Positions 52,280-64,000 of a stretch of DNA of 64,000 bases are shown here, piece by piece. The notes below the pieces were generated by a model. That model did no database searches. It was not told where the DNA came from and worked only from the letters and a program-made list of their open reading frames with translations. Numbering within the stretch: position 1 is the first letter of the stretch; each line of letters starts with the position of its first letter. The DNA comes from Hermodice carunculata (Eukaryota > Annelida > Polychaeta > Eunicida > Amphinomidae), in NCBI GenBank assembly GCA_964020975.1, contig OZ026620.1, positions 72,927,100 to 72,991,099 of the forward strand, written 5' to 3'. The position numbers were made by a program, and so were the translations under genes.

Positions 52280-52603
52280 TAAAAAAAAAAACTAGGCATC
52301 CTTTTGAGCCCTTCTTTATCCCAAAACCCGTCTGTTCACTGATACTTTGTGTAGCTTGGATGCAGAGAATATGCCATGCATATCTTCTTTAGTATAGTAC
52401 GAGAGAGGGATCAGCAGACCAGTGTCATCTCCGACAAGAACTCTGTTGCCCTGCCAAGCACAGCCAGTTGATGTCTTCACCAGATGACCAGCATTAACAT
52501 CAGCATGAAGCACTGGACACCCTTCTTGGTTGAGAAGCTGACTCAGTATGTCAATGAATCTTAGCATGTGTTTCAAAATGCTAAGAAAAATGCCATTTCT
52601 CAA
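52280..52603 (-). mobile_element. Relic of the same element family (right copy)
   Basis: This is the duplicate of the 1527..1853 relic, with a few substitutions and a poly-A length change beside it. It keeps the same GCPVLHAD and LVGDDTGLL stretches. It is broken. Confidence 0.5.
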
Positions 52604-52911
52604 CTTAACATGTATGTTTTCAAAGAATGATTATGGTGGTACTTATTTTATTTCCAGCACACCTATGGTGTGTCATGGCTTTGATTTAAACTAAATCCAT
52701 GAGGCTTTGGTTTAAACCAAGGCCAAGATACACCATCGGTCATGGCTCTGATGGATGAACATCAATTGCAGTTTATTTTGTTACAAACAGTATGCCACAA
52801 ATTTCATGTCTTTACACCAGAAAACAGATAAAAAAGTTGAATCACAGTTTCTTCAAAGTTCACTGAAGAAGAGAATAGCACTTAGTACGGTTGCTGTATA
52901 AACATAAGACC

Positions 52912-52942
<31 letters not shown>

Positions 52943-54481
52943 AAACAAACAAACAAATCAGTAGTTTGATAGCTTTCCAAAAATGTATAGTTTGTGGCAT
53001 TTTTTATGAATATTAATTGTTTTGTGTTAGAATCTTTACAAGCACCCTAAAAATAGCACTGAACCAGTTGCTCATCCTTTAAACCCAAAATGCATAACCT
53101 GCGCCAAAGATGCGAAGAGACATTTTTTGCCAGTCAAGTTTCGGCTGTCCTGAATTGCTTGTCAGGTAAATCAACAACAGAAGAAAATAGGCCTATATCG
53201 TCTTTGTGATGTTTATGACTCTGGAACATTATAAAAAATTAATATTTTCTATTGATGTCCATGTTCCTTGCGAGGCAAGCTGTTGTGTACCATGTTCTCC
53301 ATACTTAATGTAGTTTAGTTTGGCTACTTGCTCATGTGATGTATGTTGGACTTTTAAACGCCATGCATGGCATCCGTACAGTTCAGGCAAACACTGCCGG
53401 TGTCCTAACTAGCGTGTGCATAAGGTAATCACTTATGTTAACCCGTGCTATCTAAAGCATCTTATCGCTTTCGGCTTTTTCTTTCAAATTAAAAGCAGTC
53501 ATGCCTGTTTTTGCACTTTGGTAGGGCTTGGTCCCCATCAGGTTTGCCTGGTCATTTAGTATATAATTTGATTCAATTTTCCCCCAGACACAGGGATTGT
53601 AAAACATATGTCCACCATGTTAATAATCCCCATTACAAACTTGACAATGACCTTTCTTTACATGCACATGAAGCACATACTGTTGCCCTTCAAAATCCTT
53701 CACCATAAAAGTGCTGCTGAAATGGGATGCCATGCAGAAAAGGCTAAAAACTGTAGGGGTAGGCAGCAAAATATTTTCCACATTAGAAAAAAAATATATT
53801 GCCAGAACTAATCTTTAAAATTGACATATGGGCATGGCATTCATCACAAGGAAAAAATGTAGGTGCTCCCATATAAAGGTAATTTATCAGGGGGAATGGA
53901 CCCCAGATTTAAAAACAATGTTGTGGAAACAAGCCATTTTTTTGTCATTTTCCATGACCCTCTACCATCAGCTTAAAGTTTGGCTTAGCTCAGTTTTACT
54001 TTGCTCATCTTGCAGTGCCTTGAACTGTAGGTGACGCTTAGCACAGCTCATATTTGGACTTATTTTGAGGATGACATAGCTAGGTGTGCTCAGTGCGATC
54101 TATAAACACAATCCTCTATTTTACTTTTTTAAGACAACATTCTTGATTTACCTTATTTTATTTTACCTTATATTGGAGGAAGTGTATTTGGTTTCCATCA
54201 AAATATATTACTGAATTGGACAACAGTGGGCCCCTTTTATACAAACACCCTAAGTGCACAAGTGTAATCTGTAATGTCACAGCATATCCGTTTGTCTTTA
54301 CTAACCAAGTTTATATGCAATAGAAGGTTTGACTGATGCAAGATGTTAAGATTCTACATCTAAATAACGGTGTCTTTATCACTTTCCTATGAATAGGGCC
54401 CAGCTTTTCTTTTATCGGCTACAATTATTGTCATTACATCAAAAATTCGATTCTATGTTTTGAAGAGCTTTATATATCTAT

Positions 54482-54484
<3 letters not shown>

Positions 54485-54527
<43 letters not shown>
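54485..54527. repeat. (TA)n microsatellite, right copy
   Basis: Counterpart of 3725..3765, about 43 bp. Confidence 0.95.
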
Positions 54528-54530
<3 letters not shown>

Positions 54531-54746
54531 GAAGAAGAAGATCCTATGTATTCTGCATCAAACGCGACTTAGCATAAAATTTTGCGTGTTGCAGTTATAT
54601 TTCTGGCAGGCATAAAAGATCAAGAGTCATTGTGTTTGTATAACAGTTTTAAGAAATATCTAGATACTAGGTTTGGTTCAATGTCGGCCACCAGTAAGGG
54701 CACATAAACCTCCTTATTATCTTGTAACATCACACAAAATGTGAAG

Positions 54747-54750
<4 letters not shown>

Positions 54751-54806
<56 letters not shown>
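54751..54806. repeat. Expanded (TA)n tract next to the receptor splice donor
   Basis: 56 bp of TA begin 24 bp inside the intron after the GTAAGT donor. The left copy has only 12 bp at the same place (3989..4000). The tract is transcribed with the intron and could fold near the donor, though no effect can be read from sequence. Confidence 0.95.
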
Positions 54807-54808
<2 letters not shown>

Positions 54809-54830
54809 AAACAATGCATGTATTACTTAC

Positions 54831-57800
54831 AAATGTTCTGAGCAGTCCAATGTAGATAAGAAATTGCTGAAGGAAGAACGTGTAAAGATTGTCGGTAAAC
54901 TCCTGGATTTGCCAAAATATTATTTCTTCTTGATCGTTTATTGTTAACAGATAACCATGTAATTTCCTACATATTGCAAGGGCCTTCATCCAACTTTTTT
55001 CCCCATAAGTAGATGTAGTCTTTGGGGGGAAAATGTGACTTGATGACGTATAGTAGATGCCTTTAAATATCCAATTGGAGAACTCTCTCGTGCCATGCAA
55101 CATGCAGTGATGAAAAACATGACGGTTCCGAAAAAATCCACCCAACGTTTTTAATTGTACACGTATTTCACAGCTACTTTTGAACACTGGTTGAATCACA
55201 AGAATTGCCTGACAATAAATATACACAAGATTGATTGCAAATGGCGTCTCAAAATCCATATCGTAACTACTTAAACCAGTCATCTTCCAGGCCCATGAAA
55301 CTCTGTATATTTCTTTTAAGCGTAATTCCGGTAAATCTATGGTTTTTTGAAACCCTTTGGGATAAGCCCATATTTTTATAATAAAACTGTTTGAGCAGTG
55401 ATAGAGTGTAATTGGTGTTAGATGTAATGTTACTGGTGTGTATGAATCGCGTTGGGGAATACACAGCCTAAAATATGTGCACGCTGTGTTTATAAGAATA
55501 ATCAAGTTAAAAATACACTCAGGTGATGGAATAAGATTGTAGTGTTTTTGATTTATGGACATTGGCCTGCAGTCTATAATTCTAAAATCGATGAGTATTA
55601 TGAAATCTAGATTGTGATGGTCACAATGGCATACATTAATTTGCAGGTAAAAATCACCGGTTTGATGTTGAGGTTTTATTCCTGTTGTTTGGCCATAGTC
55701 CAAATCATGATTTAGTTCCAAAAGTGTTCCACAGGTTATGTACCAAACATGAAGGCACCTTGTTTCATAATTTGCCTCTTTTGCATAATTTGTTATGATT
55801 TCAGTGGTGTATATTTTCTTTAGTACAATTGTCAGATTAATCACACAGCGTGAGTATATCTCGTTATCTTCTGAGAACTCCCCTAAGGAAAAACAAGTAT
55901 TTGTGTAAATAGCAATATTGACTTCTGGGGGTAGAAGATTTATACGCAATTTATTTTTATGGGTTCTAGAATTTCGTTCACCAGAACAAAGTTTGTTGAT
56001 ACCAGGGCACTGCGAGGCCCTCCATGTAAAATTCAGATGGATTTTCTGACTTAAAACATATAAGTGATGGAAAACAACCAAAAGTGGTCCTGATGATGTT
56101 ATTGGTAGTTGTGCCTTATTGTCTATATACGGGAAATCCTGGAATGCACCACAGAAGGGGCCCAGTTTATTTGTCTTCCCCATCAAGGATTGTTCTTCAT
56201 AAATCGTTGTACCACCAAATGCACAAGAGTTGTGAACTGGACCTTGCCACACGATAGGGGAGAGAAGAATATATACAAAATGTCCAATCCGTACCCTTAG
56301 GATAACCATGTTCACAACAGGATTATATCTAGAGTGGCCAAGTTTGCCTGTTGTAAAAGATATATTGTATGTGCCGTGCTGTGTAGCGTGAAAACTTGCA
56401 ACTGATGCTGGCAATGCAGGTGAAGATATTGAGCTAGCTCTGATATATCCAGACCCCAGAGATGCAACATAAAACAGTAGATGAACACTGATAAAATGAG
56501 CTGTTGACGTGAGTGTTACTGTATCATGAACAATTAACCCAGGGATGACTATTTTTTTGTGAAAGCACCAAGACATACTCTGTGGTCCATCGTGTAAAAT
56601 AAGGAAAAGTTTGTCTTGTGTCAGCAAATCTGCACTTGTTTGCAGTATACGTCGCTGAGATTCATCTGCTTTATATATCCAAACATATAAAAATTCATAA
56701 ATGGAGGATGCAATTTGAGATGATTTGCTAAGGTTGAATATAAATGTGCTCTCTCGCCATGATGATGTTTTACATGCACGAAAAGCAGGGACACCTTTCG
56801 AGACAGAATAAATTAACAAAAACGAGACCAACAGGTTCCTGTAGCCAGGAAACTGAAAGAGGAATGGAGGTAACTTTACTTGAAAACAAATAAAAACAGT
56901 ATTAGAGGCAGAGAGCAAAGACACATTTTTAAGTTTTCCACAGAAACGTCCAATCTGTTTTTTGAAATTTGTCAAATAAGGTTTGGGAACAAAATTCGAA
57001 AATTCTAAAAACATTCCTAGACATCTCTTGCCGGAATATAGGGATTTCACACTAACAATGGTGATGGCAACAGTGTGATCTTCAGGCATGGAAATTTGCC
57101 AATGTGACCAAGCCTTATAAGCGTCGTTTGAGTGTACTAATGCAAACAGGTCTCCACACACAGCTGTATATGGGCCTTTCAATGGCCATGGGTTCATGTA
57201 ATCGGCCTTGTGTAAGCGTTGTGAACAACTTGGCATCAGTAGATGAAAACAGTTAGGCATAAGCATCAGCATTAGTGGGAGAAAATAGCCCTTTAAAACA
57301 AGTAGACAGCTGCTCAAAGTGACACCATATATGTTCTGTACATTTGAAGTATAGTTAACGGCTTCATAAGTAACCTGAATCCCCCTTAACGGTGGCTGAA
57401 CATGTACGTGTAGGCACACAGTTCCGCTGCTTGATAGAGAGGTAATTGCGTCCACCTGTCTCCTTAATCCATATGAATTGATGTACAGTAAAGACGGCAC
57501 ATCCAAGCTACAGCCATCGAGGACTCTAATTGATCCCACAAAAAACGTAACAGGAAACACACATGTCAGTTTTAAGCGTAGTGCAATATATATCTTGATG
57601 CTGTTTTTTTTCCTTCTGTGTGCAGCTTAAGTCGATATATGCTAGTGGTTTACTTAAAGTCTTTGTATTCTGTCTACAGTGTATGACCAATTTATTTATA
57701 GGGGAGAGTAAATGCTTAGCGCAGCAAAGAATATTTTGATTAATGGCCACGTTCAGGTTGTGATTTTGTAAGACTGTGAAACAGTAAGCAACTTGGTGCA

Positions 57801-57864
57801 TGATGACCCATTGTGGCAGTGTCTGTGCGTAAACCTCGAAATCTACAAACTTAGGTACAGTCAT
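54831..57864 (-). CDS. Receptor exon 1, right copy (CUB-like region and first half of CTLD)
   Basis: This is the exon that pairs with the receptor exon at 34761..38087: it lies upstream on the same strand and ends ...YIGLLRTF in phase 0 at a GTAAGT donor (54825..54830). The extracellular sequence includes CUB-like stretches (a CG-K-L segment, then FCG...SSGPLLVVFHH) and the start of a C-type lectin domain (KSWMKALAIC, GYLLTIND). Relative to the left copy there is a +1 length change at about 57605..57614, so the frame from the ATG at 57864 does not run into the main 910-codon frame. A pyrimidine-rich acceptor ending attag at 57526..57530 could instead open the exon at 57525, placing the length change in an intron. 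The true 5' end and signal peptide exon are not identified. Confidence 0.8.
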
Positions 57865-58734
57865 CCCCTTAATTTTTATTAGCTATGAAACGAATTTGAT
57901 ATTGATTCGAGAATAATGGTTTTTCTTGATACAGAGTGATCAGTCATTCCACGAAAACAAACAAAGTCTGGAAAGCTGTGTTGAGAAGGATAAAAAAAAA
58001 AACTGTGACAGTCTTATGCTTAACTGACCTTGGATGCACATAATTGTGGCCTTTATAACCATCGGGATGAAATTTATTTAACCTTTTTAATCATGTGCAA
58101 ATATCCAAGCACTGACTGAATATAGTTTTCATGTTACTGGTCACCGCAACAGCACAATAGTTCTAAAGATACAACTCAAACATTTAATTTCCTGAGCTCG
58201 CCATGACTTCAGGAGATGCAATATGCCTTTAGCCCTGATATAGGTCCATGACTCCCTACACCTTAAAGCAGTAGCTAAATTACTTTTCCTGTGGCCAAGG
58301 AAATAGTGCAACCAACTGGAGTATCCTGTGCCCTGAGAAACGAGGCATCAATATCACCTATATGGACTCTCAAGTTGACCAATTTACAATACAATCCTTG
58401 TCTGCACTATGCATGTCATCGATCACGCAGTTCTAGAGCTATAATTGCGGTAACAACAGTGCCAGGATCCTGCATCACTAAGATTGGCGTTAGTAATTCA
58501 GTTTGACCTCTGTCACGTGTACTCAAAATCAACACAAGAAGAAACCCAATTAATAATTTCCTTTTTTTCCTTTCTATAAACCATGCAGCTTAGATTCACC
58601 ATTACCAAGATGTAAGCCATCATGTCAATTTTGCATTTCAAGGTCACGTGAGGTCAAAGAAACAAAAACAAAAAGAAAACTCCCAAAGGTACTTAAAATG
58701 TCAGTAGTAGCCATTGGGCCATGATCCATCAATT

Positions 58735-59052
58735 AGTACAGAAAAAAACACGATCCATATTCATTAATTCCAAACCCAACAATGACAGCTAAGAGATTTC
58801 ACACTTGTCAAAGCATCAACATTTCTCTTCCAATACCAATGTGAAGAAACAAATTTCACTCTTGACTTGAGACAGGCAGTCACCCATAAAAGGCAACTGG
58901 TGGTTTAAACCGGTCCTCTCAACCTTAGAAATATTTATCATAAACTGCAGACACTAGTTCTTTTCCAAACTCTATAGGCCTAACCACCCAAAACACAAAT
59001 TTCATTACTTCTGCCAAAAATAAAAAGAGATTAGTCAGGCCTATCACCTTTC
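58735..59052 (+). repeat. Tandem ~320 bp repeat, unit 1 (right copy)
   Basis: Counterpart of 7933..8249, so the local tandem arrangement predates the 50.7 kb duplication. Confidence 0.88.
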
Positions 59053-59228
59053 AGTTTTTCCGACTTGGCAGTCAGCTAAGTTTACAGCAAAAAAGTAAAG
59101 TAGGTCTACATCGTTTTTGTGCAATTTATGAATCTAGAACATTATAAACACACTCTACCTCCACTATAACTATGAGTCGGAGTACAAAGCCCACAGCACA
59201 ACACAGCCAATGAAGTAATTTCCAAATC

Positions 59229-59541
59229 GTACAGAAAAACATGATCCATATTCATTAATTCCATACCCAACAATGACAGCAAAGAGATTTCACACTTGTC
59301 AAAGCATCAACATTTCTCTTCCGATACCAATGTGAAGAAATAAATTTCACTCCTGACTTGAGACAGGCAGTCACCCATAAAAGGCAACTGGAGGTTTAAA
59401 CCGGTCCTCTCCACCTTAGAAATATTCATCATAAACTGCAGACACTAGTTCTTTTCCAAACTCTATAGGCCTAACCACCCAAAACACAAATTTCATTACT
59501 TCTGCCAAAGATAAAAAGAGATTAGTCAGGCCCATCACCTT
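59229..59541 (+). repeat. Tandem ~320 bp repeat, unit 2 (right copy)
   Basis: Counterpart of 8424..8739 with independent substitutions. Confidence 0.88.
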
Positions 59542-62500
59542 TTACGCGATAAAACCATTTTGATAGATTGCTGAGTCATTTTTAGCAATGTGCCTATAAA
59601 ACATGGTCAGTAGTAGCCATGGGTCCTGGATCCATCATTACGCAATAAAGCCAATTTGATAGATTGCTGAGTTACTTTAAGCAATAAGCCTACAAAACAT
59701 CACATATTTGCTGTCAGAAGTGGCGTATGTTTTTCATTGTTCTATCTGTTCCCAACTTGGTCCGGCTCATCCATGTGTACACAGAAAGCATTCAAAACAA
59801 TAGTTGTCTCAAATTTACAATACATGTACTGTGAAACTGGCATATACACTTGTACGATAGTAGTAAGGTGATATCCCTTAATTTCACAATGAAATCATCA
59901 TATGTATCACTTGGGTGTGCAAACGTCATCTTTAAGTAGATCATAATTTGATGATGTTTCAAATATTTCTGTTTAGGTGCTCTGCAGCACATGGTGGAAC
60001 TCCAAATGTGTGAAATCATTATATTGAAAGTTTTTTGTGAAGCTGTGTAGCCTGATGGATGGAGGAACGCAACAGCAGTTTTAAGCTCTACTGACTGGCA
60101 AGTCATCAAGGCTGAATTCTGTAGCCTAAGTTTTAACATTTAGCCAAAAGTGAGCAAAGGAACCTATACAAATGCAAACATCTGTGGAAAATGAGCATTT
60201 ACACACATGGTGAACATTCACCAAAACAAAATCTCCGCCAATTTTGAAGTGCATCTGTTAAAGTTTTGACCGATTATGATGACGATGCAAGGAAAAGCCA
60301 CGCTATCCGCCCATTTGCTCGTCACCTAAACTAAAGGGTAGGTATTTATGTCTCACATAAACAACTAAGTCCACACTGACCAGCTGACCTGTGACTGTTG
60401 ACCCCGTCGTGTAAATCCTTTGTACGCCTTAGTTCCTTATAAAAGAACAACACATGTCGATTGAGCTTTGTGTGTGAATACTTCTTCATGCAAAACTGGG
60501 TTGCTGTGAGCGGGAGCTTTGATTCCAACAAAGAAAACGCTGTGTGTGTACCCCACACAATTGACTAAAGCCTACCTCCACTATGCACTGCTCTTAGAAT
60601 GAGCACAGGTGGGATTAGTCCTGAGTAACACATTGGCCAAACTAGGTCAGTGGCTCAGCTGCTCCCAGCCTGAACTTTTCCTGAGGCTGTCTAGTTACAT
60701 TCTTTGAAATACACCTTTTATTCGTTGAACTCTGATGCAATTTGTCAGATGTGAAAATTATTGTTTACTTAAAGTACCCACAAAGTTTAATTCCTTTCCT
60801 GCAGATATAGCTTATTTGGACTGTATATTCCTTTGTTATTATAGGTTTGTTTTTCTTGTGAACTAGGTTGCCATATTGCACTGCTCATGCTCAGAAGCAA
60901 TACATTGTGCAGGTACACTTATGTGAAAAAAAAGTATAAGGTAAAGAACTAGTTATGGTGTGACCACGTATGTGCACACTTGCAAATACCTATGACGTCA
61001 TAATTGATACCGTGAACAACATCATAATGAATACTGTAAAGAACAATGTCATTAACAATGTTAGTAACACATATTACATAACACGTCAACCTTGTTTAAC
61101 ACCCTAAATTGCATAACTAAAAGAACATGAATAAACATTACATCCGTCAAACAAGCAAGATGGCATGCCCTGCCATACACAAAGGTGTTCCATAAATGTA
61201 AACCCTGGTACCTTAGTTGAAGAGCAGTAATGTGTTTGGTGTCTGCCAAAGAGTTATACTATGAACCTTTTTTTTTCCTTATTTTTCTTTCATAAATGAC
61301 AATTGTGTTCCAAAAATTTTAAATATTCAAGGGGGTATCCATGGAAATCATCGGCCAAATTTGAACTGGACATTTTGTTGTATAAATGTCATCAGCTTGT
61401 CCATATACAATTAGGGGAGGGAAGAAATACGTGGTATTGTAGACAGATAGAGTAGGATTAGGGGGGCGAGGGGGAAGGGTGACCAAGAGCAGGAGCAGGA
61501 GCATGCAGAATCATTTTATGCCGTCATACTGCTACATGTACTGAAGGTAAGGTACTCTTGATATGCTAGTGAATGTATGCTTAGATAAGTTACGGTAAAT
61601 GAACCTTGGACTGTACCTTCATTCAAACTATGTTGTGGTTTCCAAGATTTTGATGAGCTCAAAGACAGTAATGGATTTGACCCTTGGAAGCCAAGGGGTG
61701 GGGGTGGGTGGAATTAAGAGAAAAAAAAAACAAAAAACAAAAACAAAAAAAAAAAAAAAACAAAAAACAAAAAAAAAAAAAAGGTATGCTGTTTAGTGTA
61801 TGATTATCTTGCATTGTTTATTGGTATAAATGCACAAGTCGCATGCTTATTTGTTTGGATATGCAATAGGTGATTAACTTTTGTGGTCTTAGGAGCCCAT
61901 GTTGTTCTTGCCAATGTGTCCATGCCATCCCATATAAATATGTACGGCAAGTGTCCCTCTGCAAGTTGGTGCTAACGATCTCCTTCATGGAAGAGTCCTT
62001 TTTAAGTTGCCATGTCTTTCCAGTTGTTAGCAGGGCCTGAGGTAATATTTCTTCTTGCTCAAGTGATAACATAAAGGAATATGTTTTTCCCATCTACACG
62101 GTAACATTTAACGGGACTATAGTCTATAACAATTGTCTCTGGCTAATAACATACATATATGGGAAGACTTTTACTTGGAAAGGGAATTTTACTTGTGTTA
62201 ACAGTGTGACGGGTGAAAAGTTTTGTCACCAAACTTTGCAACAGTCCAGCAAAAAGCCATGCAAGTGAGGTTGCTGTGCAGTAATTTATTAATCATATTT
62301 CCGTGATTGCAGGCACCTGGGGTTGCTTTCTTTTACCGGATATAAGTTATTTTACAGCTTTCCACAACATATATTATATTTTTATTTATTATTTTGTTTC
62401 TTTGTTCCTGTAATTGGCTAGAAGGAGTTTTGGGTCTACCTTCCTTTCTATAATTGTGACATTGCGTATTATCCACGGTGGAGCTTACCATTTTCAATTG

Positions 62501-62689
62501 CTATGGTGATAGGTGGTATTACTTATAGCGCATGTGCTCCTATACGCCCTTTTAACTTGATTGACAGGTGTTCAGTAATAAAACTTATGTGACCTCAGAA
62601 GTAGCCTCCTTAGCCTCCTAAACAAAGTGTGTTTCATTTACCAATTGTGGAAGGTAAATTTCCTAACCCTATGAAATTACACATGTTGC

Positions 62690-63819
62690 TCCAATTGTAA
62701 GGACCGAGATAAAGAGGTTTTAAGTAATTACCGTCTTATTCTTGAGCTTTCGCTCTTTCAATACTACTTGAATGGTTTATATCGAATAGAATGTTGCGAT
62801 TCTTCAATAGTGTAAATTTCTTTTAGAAACTGCATTTTGATTTCAGACAAAATCAGATTACAAAAAAGTTACATGTAAATTCACTAATTTTGAAAACCGT
62901 CAACTGAAAAAAGAAAATTTTAAATTAAGCATATTCTTGGATTCGAAAAAAGCTTTTGATACAGTAAATTATAATTTTCTGTGTTTAAATCTTGAATATA
63001 GTGGTATTCGGGGAGTTGGTATTCGTGATGTTGCTATGGGCTGGAACAAAGATTATTAAAATAGATAGATAACAATTTTTGCAGCTCGGAATCAGTAATT
63101 CTGATTAAGCAGATGTGACAAGCAGTGTACCACAAGGCTCCATCTTAGGGTAATTATTATATTATTATAATAATTTTAGTAAATGATCATAAAAAAATTC
63201 GCTCACGTATGACACGGCTCGTTTGCTTGCTGATGATAGTAACATAACCTACTATTGTCAACATATCGAAAATTATTCAACCACAAGCTTATACTGATAT
63301 GGCAAGTTTAATACACTGGTTTTAAGTTAATAAGTTGACCTTGAATGTAAAAAAGTCAAAGTTCACGGCAATATGGTCGCATCAGAAGTGACCCAAAGAC
63401 CCTTGTTCGAAACATTGGTTCAGAAATACTGCCACAGACGTCCTTTACAAAGTATCTTAGTGTATATGGGTAAGACGTAAATACAGCCTTTCCAGTTACA
63501 TACATAGAAATAATTACTTTTGCCGCAGAATCCAACATTCAGGCGAAAAGTTTTTTAATCACATTCCGGATCATACCAAAAGTGAGTTAATAAGAAATAG
63601 TTTTACAAATCAATTGAAAAATTGACTGATGAATGAAAAAATTGATATATGCAGCCTTATATTTGCTCACAGGTCATAAATTTCTATCATGCCCAAAGCT
63701 ACTACAAGAAACTTCCTGGTATTTAATATGTAGACTTTATTGTTTTCTTCTGACCATTGTTAATATGATACTAATATATGTTTGATTAATTACTTTATTC
63801 CCACTGTTTTTTTTTTTTC

Positions 63820-63853
<34 letters not shown>

Positions 63854-64000
63854 TGTTTTGTTTAGTTAATATTTGTATCTTGAGCCACATTTTGTATTTA
63901 CGTGACAAATAACCATATAAAGTTTCACCTTCAGCCCCCCCCCCACCCACCCATTTCGTATTTACTGCGTGTAATCCACGTGTCGTTTAGATTTGTGTGA
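62690..64000 (+). mobile_element. LINE relic, right copy (runs off the window)
   Basis: Counterpart of 11985..13325. Here the RT A-motif reads FLDSKKAFDTVN, keeping the usual Ala that the left copy has changed to Thr, so that change arose after duplication. The 3' tail lies beyond 64000. Confidence 0.78.

Larger units (their letters stand above)
38088..54830 (-). other. Receptor intron (16.7 kb, phase 0)
   Basis: It is bounded by GTAAGT on the 54830 side and a pyrimidine-rich CAG on the 38088 side. Both exon frames are complete at the boundary, and joining them gives a continuous CTLD. The intron crosses the start of the right duplication copy at 50742 and contains a LINE, two other element relics, a diverged repeat block and microsatellites. 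The acceptor's pyrimidine stretch and both dinucleotides are visible; splicing itself is inferred. Confidence 0.8.
50742..64000. repeat. Right copy of the segmental duplication
   Basis: Its first base corresponds to window base 1 and its last to about 13297, in the same orientation, giving a period near 50.74 kb. The match is still running at 64000, so the right boundary is also outside. Compared with the left copy it has a longer (TA)n tract beside the receptor splice donor, a longer poly-A at about 52914, a changed GT tract at about 63823, and lacks the ~50 bp block near 61709. Confidence 0.97.

Overview
The window is AT-rich animal nuclear DNA. Long introns, long (TA)n and (CA)n tracts, non-LTR retrotransposon relics and a metazoan-type receptor gene rule out a prokaryote. 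A marine invertebrate fits best. An echinoderm or hemichordate is my guess from the frequent 'taggccta'-type sequence and the receptor type, but the sequence does not settle the taxon.

The main host gene lies on the minus strand and encodes a composite leucine-rich-repeat G-protein-coupled receptor. A long upstream exon (54831..57864) carries degenerate CUB-like extracellular sequence and the first half of a C-type lectin domain (CTLD). It ends at a consensus GTAAGT donor. A second long exon (34761..38087) begins after a pyrimidine-rich CAG acceptor and carries the second half of the CTLD, four LDLa modules, an LRR block and a complete seven-helix domain ending in NPILY. Both boundaries are phase 0, and across them the CTLD reads continuously. 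The 16.7 kb intron between them holds a 5'-truncated CR1/Jockey-type LINE, a transposase-like fragment, a broken member of a multi-copy invertebrate element family, and several diverged repeats.

Positions 1..~13297 and 50742..64000 are two copies of one segment at roughly 99% identity, with a period of about 50.7 kb. Each holds a receptor exon 1, a pre-duplication LINE relic, the same tandem ~320 bp repeat, and a relic of the element family seen in the intron. The left exon 1 (4025..7057) therefore predicts a second receptor exon 2 to the left of the window. The alternative is that the two copies are haplotypes joined by an assembly error. Divergence between the two exon-1 copies is uneven: about 1.3 kb is nearly identical, while the CTLD-proximal 1.8 kb has about 20 substitutions, mostly amino-acid-changing.

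The single-copy middle (13.3 to 50.7 kb) holds, outside the gene, microsatellites, a second LINE relic (26.9 to 27.6 kb, minus), a diverged repeat pair (22.0 to 23.1 kb and 40.5 to 41.6 kb), a locally duplicated microsatellite unit (31.2 to 31.7 kb) and a GC-rich structured island at 17.3 to 17.4 kb. The helices of that island fall in the order of an HDV-like ribozyme. No tRNA, rRNA, CRISPR array, LTR element or Polinton was recognised. Percentages and substitution counts are by-eye estimates.
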